Shown here: positions 18,351 to 26,927 of the stretch, piece after piece | Layout: the number at the start of each line of letters is the position of its first letter | How positions within the stretch are numbered: the first letter of the stretch is position 1 | Assembly (NCBI GenBank): GCA_022447205.1 | Contig: JAKVBQ010000010.1 | Span: 1-64,000 of the forward strand | DNA: 64,000 nucleotides | DNA from: Phycisphaerales bacterium | Lineage (GTDB): Bacteria > Planctomycetota > Phycisphaerae > Phycisphaerales > SM1A02 | Direction of reading: 5' to 3' | Position numbers and translations under genes: made by a program | The notes under the pieces: model-generated | What the model saw: the letters and a program-made list of their open reading frames with translations, nothing else | Databases searched by the model: none | What the model was told of the DNA's origin: nothing

Positions 18351-18376
18351 CATCCGATCATCCGGATGAACGGATG
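18351..18376. promoter_or_regulatory. 26-bp near-perfect palindrome upstream of ahcY, candidate operator
   Basis: The left half CATCCGATCATCC and right half GGATGAACGGATG match as an inverted repeat at 12 of 13 positions; the core TCATCCGGATGA (18358-18369) is perfect. It lies about 67 bases before the ahcY start and is not followed by a T run, so it is not a terminator. A weak -10-like TATCTG (18388-18393) lies just downstream. An ArsR-type dimer site is the simplest reading, and a SahR-like regulator is encoded nearby. Binding is inferred, not shown. Confidence 0.6.
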
Positions 18377-18443
18377 AAGGGGTCCGGTATCTGTACCAGG
18401 GCTCCAGCTTCGCTCCTTACTCTCTCTCCTAGGGAACAGCGCC

Positions 18444-19949
18444 TTGACTGCTCAGTCCACCACACCATCTGCCACGTTCATGTCGACCAATCTTCCGCTT
18501 GATGCCGGTCTTCCCTACAAGGTCCAGGATCTTTCGCCCGACACGGTTCGCTTCGGGCGCAAGGAGATGGAGCTCGCCGAGCATGAGATGCCCGGCCTCA
18601 TGGCGCTCCGCAAGGAATACGCCGGGAAGAAGCCCCTCGAGGGCGCTCGAATCACCGGATCGCTGCACATGACGATCCAGACCGCGGTCCTCATCGAGAC
18701 CCTGACGGCGCTCGGTGCCGAGGTCCGTTGGGCCAGCTGCAACATCTTCTCCACCCAGGACCATGCCGCAGCCGCGGTTGCGGTCGGACCGAACGGGACC
18801 GCCGAGAACCCCGCGGGGATCCCGGTGTTCGCCTGGAAGGGTGAGACCCTGGAGGAGTACTGGTGGTGCACCTTCCAGGCCCTCAACTGGCCGGACGGCA
18901 AGGGACCGAACCTGATCCTCGACGACGGGGGTGACGCGACCCTGCTCGTCCACAAGGGGCTCGAATTCGAGAAGTCCGGTGCCATTCCGTCCCCGGACAC
19001 CACCGACAACGCCGAGTTCAAGGTCGTCCTCGAGCTGCTCGCCGCCGTGCGGGATCATGACGATGCCTACTGGAGCAGGACCGCTCCCAACATTCGTGGC
19101 GTCTCCGAGGAGACCACCACCGGCGTGCACCGTCTCTACCAGATGGCCGAGGAAGGCTCCCTGCTCTTCCCCGCGATCAACGTCAACGATGCCGTCACCA
19201 AGAGCAAGTTCGACAACCTCTATGGCTGTCGTCACTCCCTGGTCGACGGGATCATGCGCGCCACTGACGTGATGCTCTCGGGCAAGGTCGCTCTGGTCTG
19301 CGGGTACGGTGATGTCGGCAAGGGCTGTGCCCAGAGCCTTCGTGGGCAGGGATGCCGGGTGAAGATCACCGAGATCGACCCGATCTGCGCCCTTCAGGCC
19401 TGCATGGAAGGGTTCGAGGTGGTTCGCCTCGAGGACGAGGTCGACAACATCGATCTCTTCGTCACCACCACCGGCAACTTCAACATCATCACCGCGGACC
19501 ACATGTCGCGGATGAAGCACAACGCGATCGTCGGCAACATCGGTCACTTCGACAACGAGATCGACATGGCCGGTCTGGAGACGACCTCCGGCGCGGAACG
19601 CATCAACATCAAGCCCCAGGTCGACGAGTGGAAGTTCCCCGACGGTCACTCGATCATCGTGCTCGCCGAGGGTCGTCTGCTGAACCTCGGTTGCGCGACC
19701 GGTCACCCCTCCTTCGTCATGAGCGCATCCTTCACCAACCAGGTGCTCGCTCAGATCGAGCTGCATGACAATGCCGAGAGCTACGATCGCACGAGCGTCG
19801 TGACCCTCCCCAAGCACCTCGATGAACGCGTCGCCCGTCTCCACCTCACGCAGCTCGGTGCGAACCTCACCACGCTGACCCAGGAGCAGGCGGACTACAT
19901 CAGCGTCCCGGTCGACGGCCCTTACAAGCCCGAACACTATCGCTACTGA
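18444..19949 (+). CDS. ahcY: Adenosylhomocysteinase (S-adenosylhomocysteine hydrolase)
   Basis: 501 residues. It splits S-adenosylhomocysteine into adenosine and homocysteine, keeping SAM-dependent methylation running. Marks: [11 protein letters not shown] near residue 70, the substrate-binding N-C-N-I-F-S-T-Q-D-type segment (here [13 protein letters not shown]), and the NAD motif [10 protein letters not shown] near residue 288. The C-terminus ends K-P-E-H-Y-R-Y, as in the family. The start is TTG, eight bases after AGGGA; the first ATG is 36 bases further in and has no ribosome site. A palindrome upstream suggests regulation. It stands alone between its own control region and a strong terminator. 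Confidence 0.97.
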   Translation: MTAQSTTPSATFMSTNLPLDAGLPYKVQDLSPDTVRFGRKEMELAEHEMPGLMALRKEYAGKKPLEGARITGSLHMTIQTAVLIETLTALGAEVRWASCNIFSTQDHAAAAVAVGPNGTAENPAGIPVFAWKGETLEEYWWCTFQALNWPDGKGPNLILDDGGDATLLVHKGLEFEKSGAIPSPDTTDNAEFKVVLELLAAVRDHDDAYWSRTAPNIRGVSEETTTGVHRLYQMAEEGSLLFPAINVNDAVTKSKFDNLYGCRHSLVDGIMRATDVMLSGKVALVCGYGDVGKGCAQSLRGQGCRVKITEIDPICALQACMEGFEVVRLEDEVDNIDLFVTTTGNFNIITADHMSRMKHNAIVGNIGHFDNEIDMAGLETTSGAERINIKPQVDEWKFPDGHSIIVLAEGRLLNLGCATGHPSFVMSASFTNQVLAQIELHDNAESYDRTSVVTLPKHLDERVARLHLTQLGANLTTLTQEQADYISVPVDGPYKPEHYRY

Positions 19950-19975
19950 ATCACCTTCTCCGGATATCCGATCAC

Positions 19976-20010
19976 GAGGCGGGAAGCCATCGGCTTCCCG
20001 CCTCCTTTTT
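19976..20010 (+). terminator. Strong intrinsic terminator after ahcY
   Basis: A 13-bp perfect stem, 19976-19988 with 19992-20004, closed by an ATC loop and followed by CTTTTT. Confidence 0.95.
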
Positions 20011-20055
20011 GTGTCGTGTACCATCCATCCGGTTCCTGACCGATGGAGGCCATGC

Positions 20056-20841
20056 ATGCCGTCATTCCTGCACTTCCTCGTCCTGTGCCTGTATTCGGGC
20101 TTCCTGTCGGTCGCCGGTGCGGCCCAGGACACCGTCCGTTCCTTCACCCCGACGGCCGACTACGAGGTCCACGACATCCGGGGCTGGACGGTCCGTGTGA
20201 ATCCCGAACTGACCGACCACGACCCAGGTCTCGAGCGCGATGTCCTCGAATTGATCGATCACCAGCTCTACGGCGTCACGCGGGTGATACCGGCGCCCGC
20301 GCTCGAACGACTTCGGGACGTGGAGATCTGGGTGGAGCTCGACATGCACCTGACCGAGTGCATGTGCTACCACCCATCGAAGGGGTGGCTGATCCCCAAC
20401 GGCTACAACCCCGACAAGGAAGGGACGGTCGAGGTCGGCAACGCGCGTGCCTTCCTGCAATGGACCCGAGGCCAGCCCTGGATGGTGCTGCACGAGCTCG
20501 CCCATGGCTACCACCACCAGGTCTTCGGCTTCGATCACGAACCGATCGCACAGGCTCACCGCCGCATGCTGGAGTCCGGGATCTACGACAAGGTGCAGCA
20601 CATCAGTGGTGCACTGCGCCGTCACTACGGTCTGACCGATCCCATGGAATACTTCGCCGAAGCGACCGAGGCGCTGTTCGGAACGAATGATTTCCACCCC
20701 TTCGTCCGGAGTGAGCTCTTCGAGATCGATCCCGAGGGAGCGGAAGTCGTCCGACGTTGCTGGTTCGAACCGCCGCAAGAGCCTGATGAAGAGGCATCGC
20801 CGGTGTCAGGCCGGGATGAACCGGAAGGGACTGCACCTTGA
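20056..20841 (+). CDS. Secreted zinc metallopeptidase-like protein (HExxH)
   Basis: 261 residues from the ATG at 20056, six bases after GGAGG. A signal peptide covers about the first 24 residues. The motif H-E-L-A-H-G-Y-H-H-Q near residue 146 is a zinc-binding HExxH site, and a downstream E-Y-F-A-E-A-T-E-A (near residue 200) could give the third Glu ligand, as in gluzincins. An upstream segment Y-H-P-S-K-G-W-L-I-P-N-G-Y is also characteristic. The C-terminal 20 residues are an acidic, probably disordered tail. The substrate is unknown. Its stop overlaps the start of the next gene (TTGA). Confidence 0.8.
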   Translation: MPSFLHFLVLCLYSGFLSVAGAAQDTVRSFTPTADYEVHDIRGWTVRVNPELTDHDPGLERDVLELIDHQLYGVTRVIPAPALERLRDVEIWVELDMHLTECMCYHPSKGWLIPNGYNPDKEGTVEVGNARAFLQWTRGQPWMVLHELAHGYHHQVFGFDHEPIAQAHRRMLESGIYDKVQHISGALRRHYGLTDPMEYFAEATEALFGTNDFHPFVRSELFEIDPEGAEVVRRCWFEPPQEPDEEASPVSGRDEPEGTAP

Positions 20842-21641
20842 CCCGCTGCCTTGCCCCGAGTCTCGCGATCCTGCTGCTCGGTGGGGGATGTGACGAATCC
20901 GCCCAACCCAATCGAGCGGTCACGTCATCCGGCCGAACCTCGGCCCCGGTCGGTGCCGGTACTGGAGATCCCGTCCTCGTCGAGGGGAACCTCCGGCTCG
21001 AGGCCGACCAGCTCTTCATCGGTGAGGTCACCCAGTGCGGGGAGCCCTCGGTCCATTCCGTTCGGTTGCACAACATCGGCGACTCGGACGAAACCGTCCT
21101 TCGGACGATCTCAAGCTGCGGTTGTGCTCGAATCGACCTCGCGCCGGGAACCGTCGTGCCTGCCGGTGGCCACATCGACATCCCGATCATCCTCAAGGCG
21201 TGGGGAGCTGCCCGTCGCAAGGCGCATGACGTCCGGTTGATCCTCTCCGGGGACCGACTCGGCCCGCTCCTCCGCATGGATGTCGAGATCACTTCGCCGC
21301 TGCGGACCATTCCCAGCGCCGCCCAGCAGGCGCTGCATCCGGACGGCAGGGTTCGGGTGGTGGGTTCCTCCGAAGCGACCTTCCAGGTGCTCGGTGTGGA
21401 GCCGCCGCTGCCGGTTCGGATCGAGCCCGACCTCGCTCACGTGGGGGTGGTGTTCGACTGGGACGCGGTCGCCGACTGGACGGAATCACCCGAGGGTCGG
21501 GACCATCCGGCGGTGGCTCGCTCCGAGGACGGATCCTGGGATCGCATCACCCTGCATGTCCTCACCGACCACCCGGAGTGCGAACGCCTGACGCTGGAGC
21601 TCTACGGCCCTCGGCACCAGTCCCCGGTCTGGCTCAAGTGA
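20838..21641 (+). CDS. DUF1573-type lipoprotein
   Basis: 267 residues from a TTG start coupled to the previous stop, with AAGGGA upstream. A short N-terminal signal ends L-G-G-G-C (lipobox). The central part, with F-I-G-E-V-T-Q-C-G-E, R-T-I-S-S-C-G-C-A and V-P-A-G-G-H-I-D-I-P, is the Ig-like DUF1573 domain seen often in planctomycetes and Bacteroidetes; the S-C-G-C motif is conserved. The C-terminal half is a second beta-rich domain. Function unknown. Co-transcription with the metallopeptidase is likely. Confidence 0.8.
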   Translation: MTRCLAPSLAILLLGGGCDESAQPNRAVTSSGRTSAPVGAGTGDPVLVEGNLRLEADQLFIGEVTQCGEPSVHSVRLHNIGDSDETVLRTISSCGCARIDLAPGTVVPAGGHIDIPIILKAWGAARRKAHDVRLILSGDRLGPLLRMDVEITSPLRTIPSAAQQALHPDGRVRVVGSSEATFQVLGVEPPLPVRIEPDLAHVGVVFDWDAVADWTESPEGRDHPAVARSEDGSWDRITLHVLTDHPECERLTLELYGPRHQSPVWLK

Positions 21642-21662
21642 CGCCTGCGTTCCTTCCAGCCG

Positions 21663-22844
21663 TCAGGCCGTCTCGACAAGCATGCTCACCGCGTTGCCGC
21701 CGCCCAGGCACAGGCTTGCGATCCCACGCGTGCCTCCGGTCCGCTTGAGCTGGTGGATCAGGGTGGTGAGGACGCGGGCTCCGCTGGCACCGATCGGATG
21801 GCCGAGCGCGATGCCGCCGCCGCAGACGTTCAGGCGGTCCTCCGGAACCCCGAGATGCTTGATGTCGGCAAGCACCTGGGCCGCGAACGCCTCGTTGATC
21901 TCGAAGAGATCGATGTCCCCGACGGAGAGTCCGTTGCGTTCCAGCAGGGCTTCGATGCCGATCGCCGGTGCGAAGAAGAGTTCCTTGGGCGGGGTGCCGG
22001 CGGTGTTGTAGTCGACGATCGTCGCAAGCGGGGTGGCACCGAGTTCCGCGGCCCGTTCCGCGCTCGTCACGACGAGGGCCGCCGCTCCGTCGGAGATCTG
22101 GCTTGCGTTGCCGGCGGTCACCGACCCTTCCTTGGAGAAGGCCGGCCGCAGCTTCGCCAGTGCATCGGGAGTCGATCCGGCACGGAAACCCTCGTCCTGG
22201 TCGAGGCCTGCCCTGGCCTTGCACTCCTCGGCCGTCATCGGTGCGACCTCGGTTGCGAAGTGCCCGGCCTCCCACGCGGCCTCGGCCCGGTTGTGGCTCT
22301 GGGCGCTGAATCGATCCTGTTCCTCACGGCTCACCGTATGGGCGTCCGCGATCCATTCCGCCGCGTTCCCCATCGGCCAGTTCTCGAACGCGCAGGTGAG
22401 CCCGTCGTATGCCATGTGGTCCTGCATGGTCCCGGGTCCGTACTTGAGGCCGGTCCGCACGTGCGCGAAGTGGGGTGCGAGATCCATGTTCTCCATGCCA
22501 CCGGCGACCGCGACGCCGATGTCGCCCGCACGGATCGCTCGAGCGGCCTGCATGACGGCCTCGAGGCCCGAACCGCAGACCTTGTTGATGGTGACGGCGG
22601 TGACGGTGGGGGGGAGCTCCGCCTTCAGCGCGGCCTGACGGGCCGGGTTCTGCCCGACGCCTGCCTGCAGCACGCAGCCCATGAAGACCTCGTCGACGGC
22701 ATCCGTGGCGACTCCTGCGTCCTGAAGGGCGTGCCTGATCGCGTGTGCCCCGAGGTCTGGTGCCGGGACCCGGCTGAGGCCTCCGAGGAAACGACCGATC
22801 GGGGTCCTGCGGGCGGAAAGGATCACTGGACGGGAATCGCTCAT
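21663..22844 (-). CDS. Thiolase (acetyl-CoA C-acetyltransferase type)
   Basis: 393 residues, the normal thiolase length. Catalytic marks: nucleophile in K-V-C-G-S-G near residue 89, G-H-P-I-G-A-S-G with the catalytic His near residue 350, and the second Cys in C-L-G-G-G-N near the end. Thiolases either condense two acetyl-CoA units or cleave 3-ketoacyl-CoA in beta-oxidation; which one cannot be decided here because no neighbouring fatty-acid or PHB genes are present. Start chosen at 22844 (M-S-D-S-R-P-V-I-L-S-A-R-R-T-P-I-G). Divergent from fbp with about 110 bases between. Confidence 0.93.
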   Translation of the reverse strand: MSDSRPVILSARRTPIGRFLGGLSRVPAPDLGAHAIRHALQDAGVATDAVDEVFMGCVLQAGVGQNPARQAALKAELPPTVTAVTINKVCGSGLEAVMQAARAIRAGDIGVAVAGGMENMDLAPHFAHVRTGLKYGPGTMQDHMAYDGLTCAFENWPMGNAAEWIADAHTVSREEQDRFSAQSHNRAEAAWEAGHFATEVAPMTAEECKARAGLDQDEGFRAGSTPDALAKLRPAFSKEGSVTAGNASQISDGAAALVVTSAERAAELGATPLATIVDYNTAGTPPKELFFAPAIGIEALLERNGLSVGDIDLFEINEAFAAQVLADIKHLGVPEDRLNVCGGGIALGHPIGASGARVLTTLIHQLKRTGGTRGIASLCLGGGNAVSMLVETA

Positions 22845-22955
22845 GGGTGCTCCATCTTGCTGGGGGGGCGGGTTTCCTGGATCAGGGATCATACCGCAGA
22901 CCGAGTGTTGGACGGACAGAGCCCATATGCCGACAATGGAGGTATGGGCGAACAC

Positions 22956-23954
22956 ATGGATTCAATCGAAAAACTTGTCCCGGACAACCTCACCTCCCTC
23001 CAGACCCATGTTCTGGCCGAGGAGGCGAAGTATCCGGAGGCCACCGGTGACTTCTCCTGGATCATCTCCGCGATCTCGCTTGCCGGGAAGACCATCGCCA
23101 ACAAGGTGCGTCGTGCCCGGCTCGAGAACGTCCTCGGGTCGCACGGCACCGAGAACGTGCAGGGCGAGGTGCAGCAGAAGCTGGACGTGATCGCCAACGA
23201 GGTCCTCCTGCGCTGCCTGGGTGAGCGGGCCTCCATCGCGGTGCTTGCTTCCGAAGAGGATCAGGAACCGTTGATCCTTCGCTCCGGGAAGGAGGGCGGG
23301 AAGTACTGCGTCCTCTTCGATCCCCTTGATGGCTCGAGCAATCTCGATGTCGCGGTCGGTGTCGGAACGATCTTCACCGTCCTGCGGAACGACCCCAACG
23401 TGAAGAATGCGGAGCAGACCGTCTGCCAGACGGGCGTGCAGCAGGTGGCTGCCGGGTACATCCTCTACGGGTCGTCGACCATCCTGGTCCTGACCACCGG
23501 CCATGGGGTCGACATGTTCGTGCTCGACCAGGCGATCGGCTCCTTCCTGCATGTGAAGCAGGGGCTGCGCATCCCCCCGGGGAACAAGACCTATTCCGTG
23601 AACGAGGCTTACGCGGAGCAGTTCCCCACCGGCTATCGAACCTACCTGCAGTGGGCGCATGAACAGGGCTACTCGAGCCGATACATCGGATCGATGGTCG
23701 CCGACGTTCATCGGATCCTGATGCGAGGTGGTGTCTTCCTCTACCCGTCGACGACGAAGAACCCGGGGGGCAAGCTGCGCCTGCTCTACGAGGCGAACCC
23801 CATGGCGATGATCATCGAACAGGCGGGTGGCCTGGCCTACAGCGGTCCCCAGCGGACCCTCGAGGTCGTGCCGACCGAGCTCCACGCTCGGGTTCCCGTG
23901 CTCCTCGGGAGCCCCGAGGAGGTCGAAAGCGTTCGCCGTTTCAGTCAGGAATGA
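22956..23954 (+). CDS. fbp: Fructose-1,6-bisphosphatase, class I
   Basis: 332 residues from the ATG at 22956, the same length as typical class I enzymes. It removes the 1-phosphate of fructose 1,6-bisphosphate in gluconeogenesis. The metal site F-D-P-L-D-G-S-S-N-L-D lies near residue 125, and Y-E-A-N-P-M-A-M-I-I-E-Q-A-G-G near residue 280 holds the substrate site. GGAGGT ends directly before an alternative ATG at 22944, leaving no spacing, so the later ATG is preferred though its spacing is long. The long open frame upstream is antisense to the thiolase and is not coding. Confidence 0.95.
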   Translation: MDSIEKLVPDNLTSLQTHVLAEEAKYPEATGDFSWIISAISLAGKTIANKVRRARLENVLGSHGTENVQGEVQQKLDVIANEVLLRCLGERASIAVLASEEDQEPLILRSGKEGGKYCVLFDPLDGSSNLDVAVGVGTIFTVLRNDPNVKNAEQTVCQTGVQQVAAGYILYGSSTILVLTTGHGVDMFVLDQAIGSFLHVKQGLRIPPGNKTYSVNEAYAEQFPTGYRTYLQWAHEQGYSSRYIGSMVADVHRILMRGGVFLYPSTTKNPGGKLRLLYEANPMAMIIEQAGGLAYSGPQRTLEVVPTELHARVPVLLGSPEEVESVRRFSQE

Positions 23955-23963
23955 CCGGCCGGT

Positions 23964-25523
23964 TCAGGAGAAACCGCCTGTTTCCTTGAGTTGGAAGTCC
24001 CAGATTCGTCCGAGCGCCTCGGCGTCGAGCGACTGGAGCCCGTTCATCCGATCGATCACGGGGCCCGGCTCCTCGAGCGCGAGCATGCCCATGTGTTCGA
24101 ATTTCGTGGCGAGGATCGAGTCCAGGTCCGCGCTCGTGTTCCGGGCGTGTCCGGAGGGATACATGACGAGGCTCGAGTCATGCTCGGTGCCGTCGTTCAT
24201 CCGGATCACCATCGAGGTCGGGATGCCGTCCGGGTACCGCCGGTCGTACTCATCACCGCCATGTTCGAACTCGATGCGTTCCATGATGGAACGGGTGCCT
24301 TCATCGAAGAGGGCCTCATCCGAGTAGTCCTCGGGCAGCAGCATCAGCGCCTTCCACACCCCGTCGTTGTCCTTCGGCAGCGAGCCTGCGGCCATCACGG
24401 CCTTCTGAAGCTTCCGGGCGACGATGTAGACCATCGAGTGATCCGCCGACTGGCGATTGCGGGGGTCCCGCTTGGCCGGGTCCCCGATGATGCCGAACGC
24501 CGGTTCGTACGCGACCACCCTGATCGAGGCGATGTCGCCCGGGTTCTCGGCGATTTCAGGATGTGCAATCAGAAGATCCACGAGCCCCTGGAGTGCTCCG
24601 GCTGACTGGTGTTCGTACAGGCCGAGCTTGAAGTGCATCCCCATCACCGCGAAGTCGTCGCCTTCATGGGAGAGCATCAGGTCGAAGGGACTGTCGCCGT
24701 TGGTCGGCTCGAACTGCCGCCAGATCGCCTCCGGATTCCGGAAGATGTCCTTGGGGCCCTGGAAGCCGCGCATGGCGCGTTGCATGGAGATGATCGCCGC
24801 TTCCGTGGAGATCGCGGCGGAAGCTCCCTTGGAATCACTGAGTTCCTTGCCCGCTCGAATCGCGCGCCAGGGGATGAAATGCGCCACGGTCATCCCGATC
24901 GCCGATTCGATCTCTTCCGCCGTGGCCCCGAGCATCGCGCCGTAGACGGCTGCGCTGGCGATGGCTCCATGGACGACGTGGTCGATCTTGTAGCTCTTCA
25001 GGCTGAAGACCTCGGCCAACCTCCCTCGGATCTCGTCGTGGAGCACCATTGCGAGGAGGGCGTCCTCGCCACTCCGACCGGCGAGCTGTGCCGCGGCGAT
25101 CGCGACCGCATAGAAGTCGTTGTGTCCGAACTCGCCTGCGGTGTGCCCGAGTTCGGGTCGATAGCCGAAGTTCGTCCCGTTGGAATCCCATTCCCTGACC
25201 GCCGAACAGTTGGCGAGGATCGCCTTTTCGGGGGCGACGGTGGCTCGTGATCCGAACGGGGGGACCCCGCCCTCCCGACCGTAGTCCAGTGCTTCGTCAC
25301 GCAAGGTGGTCGGGGCGTTCGTGCCCAGTGCAAGCGCGGAGAGACCGCAGAGGACACTGTCCGTGAAGAAGAGCAGGGTGCGATCCAGGACCGCCCTGGA
25401 GGGACGACCGTTTCCCTCACCCGATGTCCCGAGGAACTCGATCGCGAACCGACCGATCCCCAATGCCTGGTTCTCGTTTCCGGGGATCATGGTCGCCGTG
25501 GAAGGAGGGGTCACGCTCGGCAT
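23964..25523 (-). CDS. MmgE/PrpD family protein
   Basis: 519 residues from the ATG at 25523. The sequence matches the MmgE/PrpD fold: A-L-D-Y-G-R-E near residue 80, a central helical segment with H-D-E-I-R-G-R-L-A and G-A-I-A-S-A-A-V-Y-G-A-M-L-G, S-D-S-K-G-A-S-A-A-I-S-T-E-A, and a C-terminal alpha/beta part with S-A-D-H-S-M-V-Y-I-V. The family includes 2-methylcitrate dehydratase and related dehydratases/isomerases. No other methylcitrate-cycle gene is nearby, so the substrate is left open. It converges with fbp, with nine bases between stops. Confidence 0.85.
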   Translation of the reverse strand: MPSVTPPSTATMIPGNENQALGIGRFAIEFLGTSGEGNGRPSRAVLDRTLLFFTDSVLCGLSALALGTNAPTTLRDEALDYGREGGVPPFGSRATVAPEKAILANCSAVREWDSNGTNFGYRPELGHTAGEFGHNDFYAVAIAAAQLAGRSGEDALLAMVLHDEIRGRLAEVFSLKSYKIDHVVHGAIASAAVYGAMLGATAEEIESAIGMTVAHFIPWRAIRAGKELSDSKGASAAISTEAAIISMQRAMRGFQGPKDIFRNPEAIWRQFEPTNGDSPFDLMLSHEGDDFAVMGMHFKLGLYEHQSAGALQGLVDLLIAHPEIAENPGDIASIRVVAYEPAFGIIGDPAKRDPRNRQSADHSMVYIVARKLQKAVMAAGSLPKDNDGVWKALMLLPEDYSDEALFDEGTRSIMERIEFEHGGDEYDRRYPDGIPTSMVIRMNDGTEHDSSLVMYPSGHARNTSADLDSILATKFEHMGMLALEEPGPVIDRMNGLQSLDAEALGRIWDFQLKETGGFS

Positions 25524-25648
25524 CTCTTGGTGCTCCGTTCGGGGTGGTCGGGAAAGGGAGGATTGTACAGCCCAGATCGAATCGGGCGAGTGGATGGAAA
25601 ATGCGAGCAATTGGTGTTGGAACATCAACTTTCCCCTCGAGTTGCGCT

Positions 25649-26803
25649 ATGGTTCCTCAGATGTCCACGACCAACGTCACGGCACCAGAGCAGACCGAGT
25701 CGATCGATGTGATCGACGGCGGGGAGGCCGTGGTCGTGGTTCGGGACGGTGTCACCCGACGATTTCCCTCGCGCTGGCTTCGACTGCTGGTGAGCGGAAC
25801 CGGGAACGTGGATCCGGCGAGCGGGCACCGGCTGTTCGACTCGGTCTCCCTTCCTTCCGAATTCAAGGTCCGTTCCGCCACCTACCTGGAGGAGAGCGGC
25901 CAGTGGGAGATCCGTTTCGAAGGCGAGACCCGAGGGACTCCGATCGATCTCGAGCGTCTTCTCGTCTCGACGGTCATCGAGGAGATCGACGGACCCGAAC
26001 GGACGCCGTTCAGTTCCGCGGATCCGCCATCAAGGGCCGTCGACTACGAGATGCTCGAGGCCCCTGCAGCACTGAGGTCATTCCTCGACACCCTGCTTCG
26101 CCGAGGCTATGCGCGGGTTCGTGACGTGCCCCGTTCCAGCACCGAGCTTGAGCGTTTCACGCGCAGGCTTCGGCTTGAACAGGGCCTGCTCCCGCCGGGA
26201 TGCTTCGAGGAGGCGTTCTCGGGTGACAGGGATGGGGATGATCCTTCTTCCCTTCATGCCTCGGTTCACACCGATTCTCCGTACCGTGACCCTGTTCCGG
26301 CCTTCCATCTTCGACTCTGTCTCGAGTCATCTGGGAAGGGCGGTGAGATGATCGTCGCCGACGGCATGTCGATCGCGGCGACGCTTGCCACCGAGGAACC
26401 CTTCGCAGCGGTCGAGCTGGCACGTTGGCCGATGCTCTTCGCTCGTCAGGGAGCAAAGGATGATCTCCGCAGGGCCGTTCCCATGCTCGAGATGACTCAG
26501 GATGGCGGCTTGCAGCGGATCACCTTCAACGATCGTGCGGCCATCGACTTCACCTGTCCCGATGATCGCCTGCCGGTCTGCGCAGGTGCCTATGACACGC
26601 TTGCTCGGATCGTCCAGCGCGAAGGCCTGCAGAACCGATTCCGGGTCCAGCCGGGAGATCTCCTGATCGTCGACAACGAACGTGTCCTCCATGGTCACCT
26701 GCCCTTGATCGGTTCGGGATCACAGCGGCACGCCTGCGGATACGTGGGGCGCGGCGACCTGATGAGCACCTGGCGACGTGCTCGTTCCGGCCTTCTGGAT
26801 TGA
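25649..26803 (+). CDS. Gamma-butyrobetaine hydroxylase-like Fe(II)/2-oxoglutarate dioxygenase
   Basis: 384 residues. Residues 20-105 match the DUF971/GBBH-like N-terminal domain (W43-L-R, then D-P-A-S-G-H-R), but the Cys ligands that usually bind zinc there are missing. The rest is a TauD/TfdA-type oxygenase: H207-T-D209 gives two iron ligands, and V-L-H-G-H-L near residue 350 with a following Arg region gives the distal His and 2-oxoglutarate site. The family includes gamma-butyrobetaine and trimethyllysine hydroxylases; the true substrate is unknown. No clear ribosome site is visible before either possible start (25649 or 25661). Confidence 0.82.
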   Translation: MVPQMSTTNVTAPEQTESIDVIDGGEAVVVVRDGVTRRFPSRWLRLLVSGTGNVDPASGHRLFDSVSLPSEFKVRSATYLEESGQWEIRFEGETRGTPIDLERLLVSTVIEEIDGPERTPFSSADPPSRAVDYEMLEAPAALRSFLDTLLRRGYARVRDVPRSSTELERFTRRLRLEQGLLPPGCFEEAFSGDRDGDDPSSLHASVHTDSPYRDPVPAFHLRLCLESSGKGGEMIVADGMSIAATLATEEPFAAVELARWPMLFARQGAKDDLRRAVPMLEMTQDGGLQRITFNDRAAIDFTCPDDRLPVCAGAYDTLARIVQREGLQNRFRVQPGDLLIVDNERVLHGHLPLIGSGSQRHACGYVGRGDLMSTWRRARSGLLD

Positions 26804-26867
26804 GCGCGAATCCGCCTCTTTATGGACCGGGGATGCCCTGAATCACCGGAAAACGATGCTATTCGGA

Positions 26868-26895
26868 CCCCTCGCCTTGCGAGGGGTTGTTGTTG
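26868..26895 (+). terminator. Probable terminator after the dioxygenase gene
   Basis: CCCCTCGC (26868-26875) pairs with GCGAGGGG (26879-26886) around a CTT loop and is followed by TTGTTGTTG. The T run is broken, so strength is uncertain. Confidence 0.6.
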
Positions 26896-26927
26896 CATTA
26901 GCCTTTGGGTTCAAGGGTCTGATTGCC

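Noticed and set aside
18351-18376. The palindrome before ahcY as a terminator of an upstream gene.
   Set aside because: The upstream genes run in the opposite direction and no T run follows on either strand.
21753-22943. Long plus-strand open frame running into fbp, which would give a 733-residue protein.
   Set aside because: The upstream part is antisense to the thiolase gene and reads as Arg/Gly-rich non-protein; fbp has its own start and normal length from 22956.
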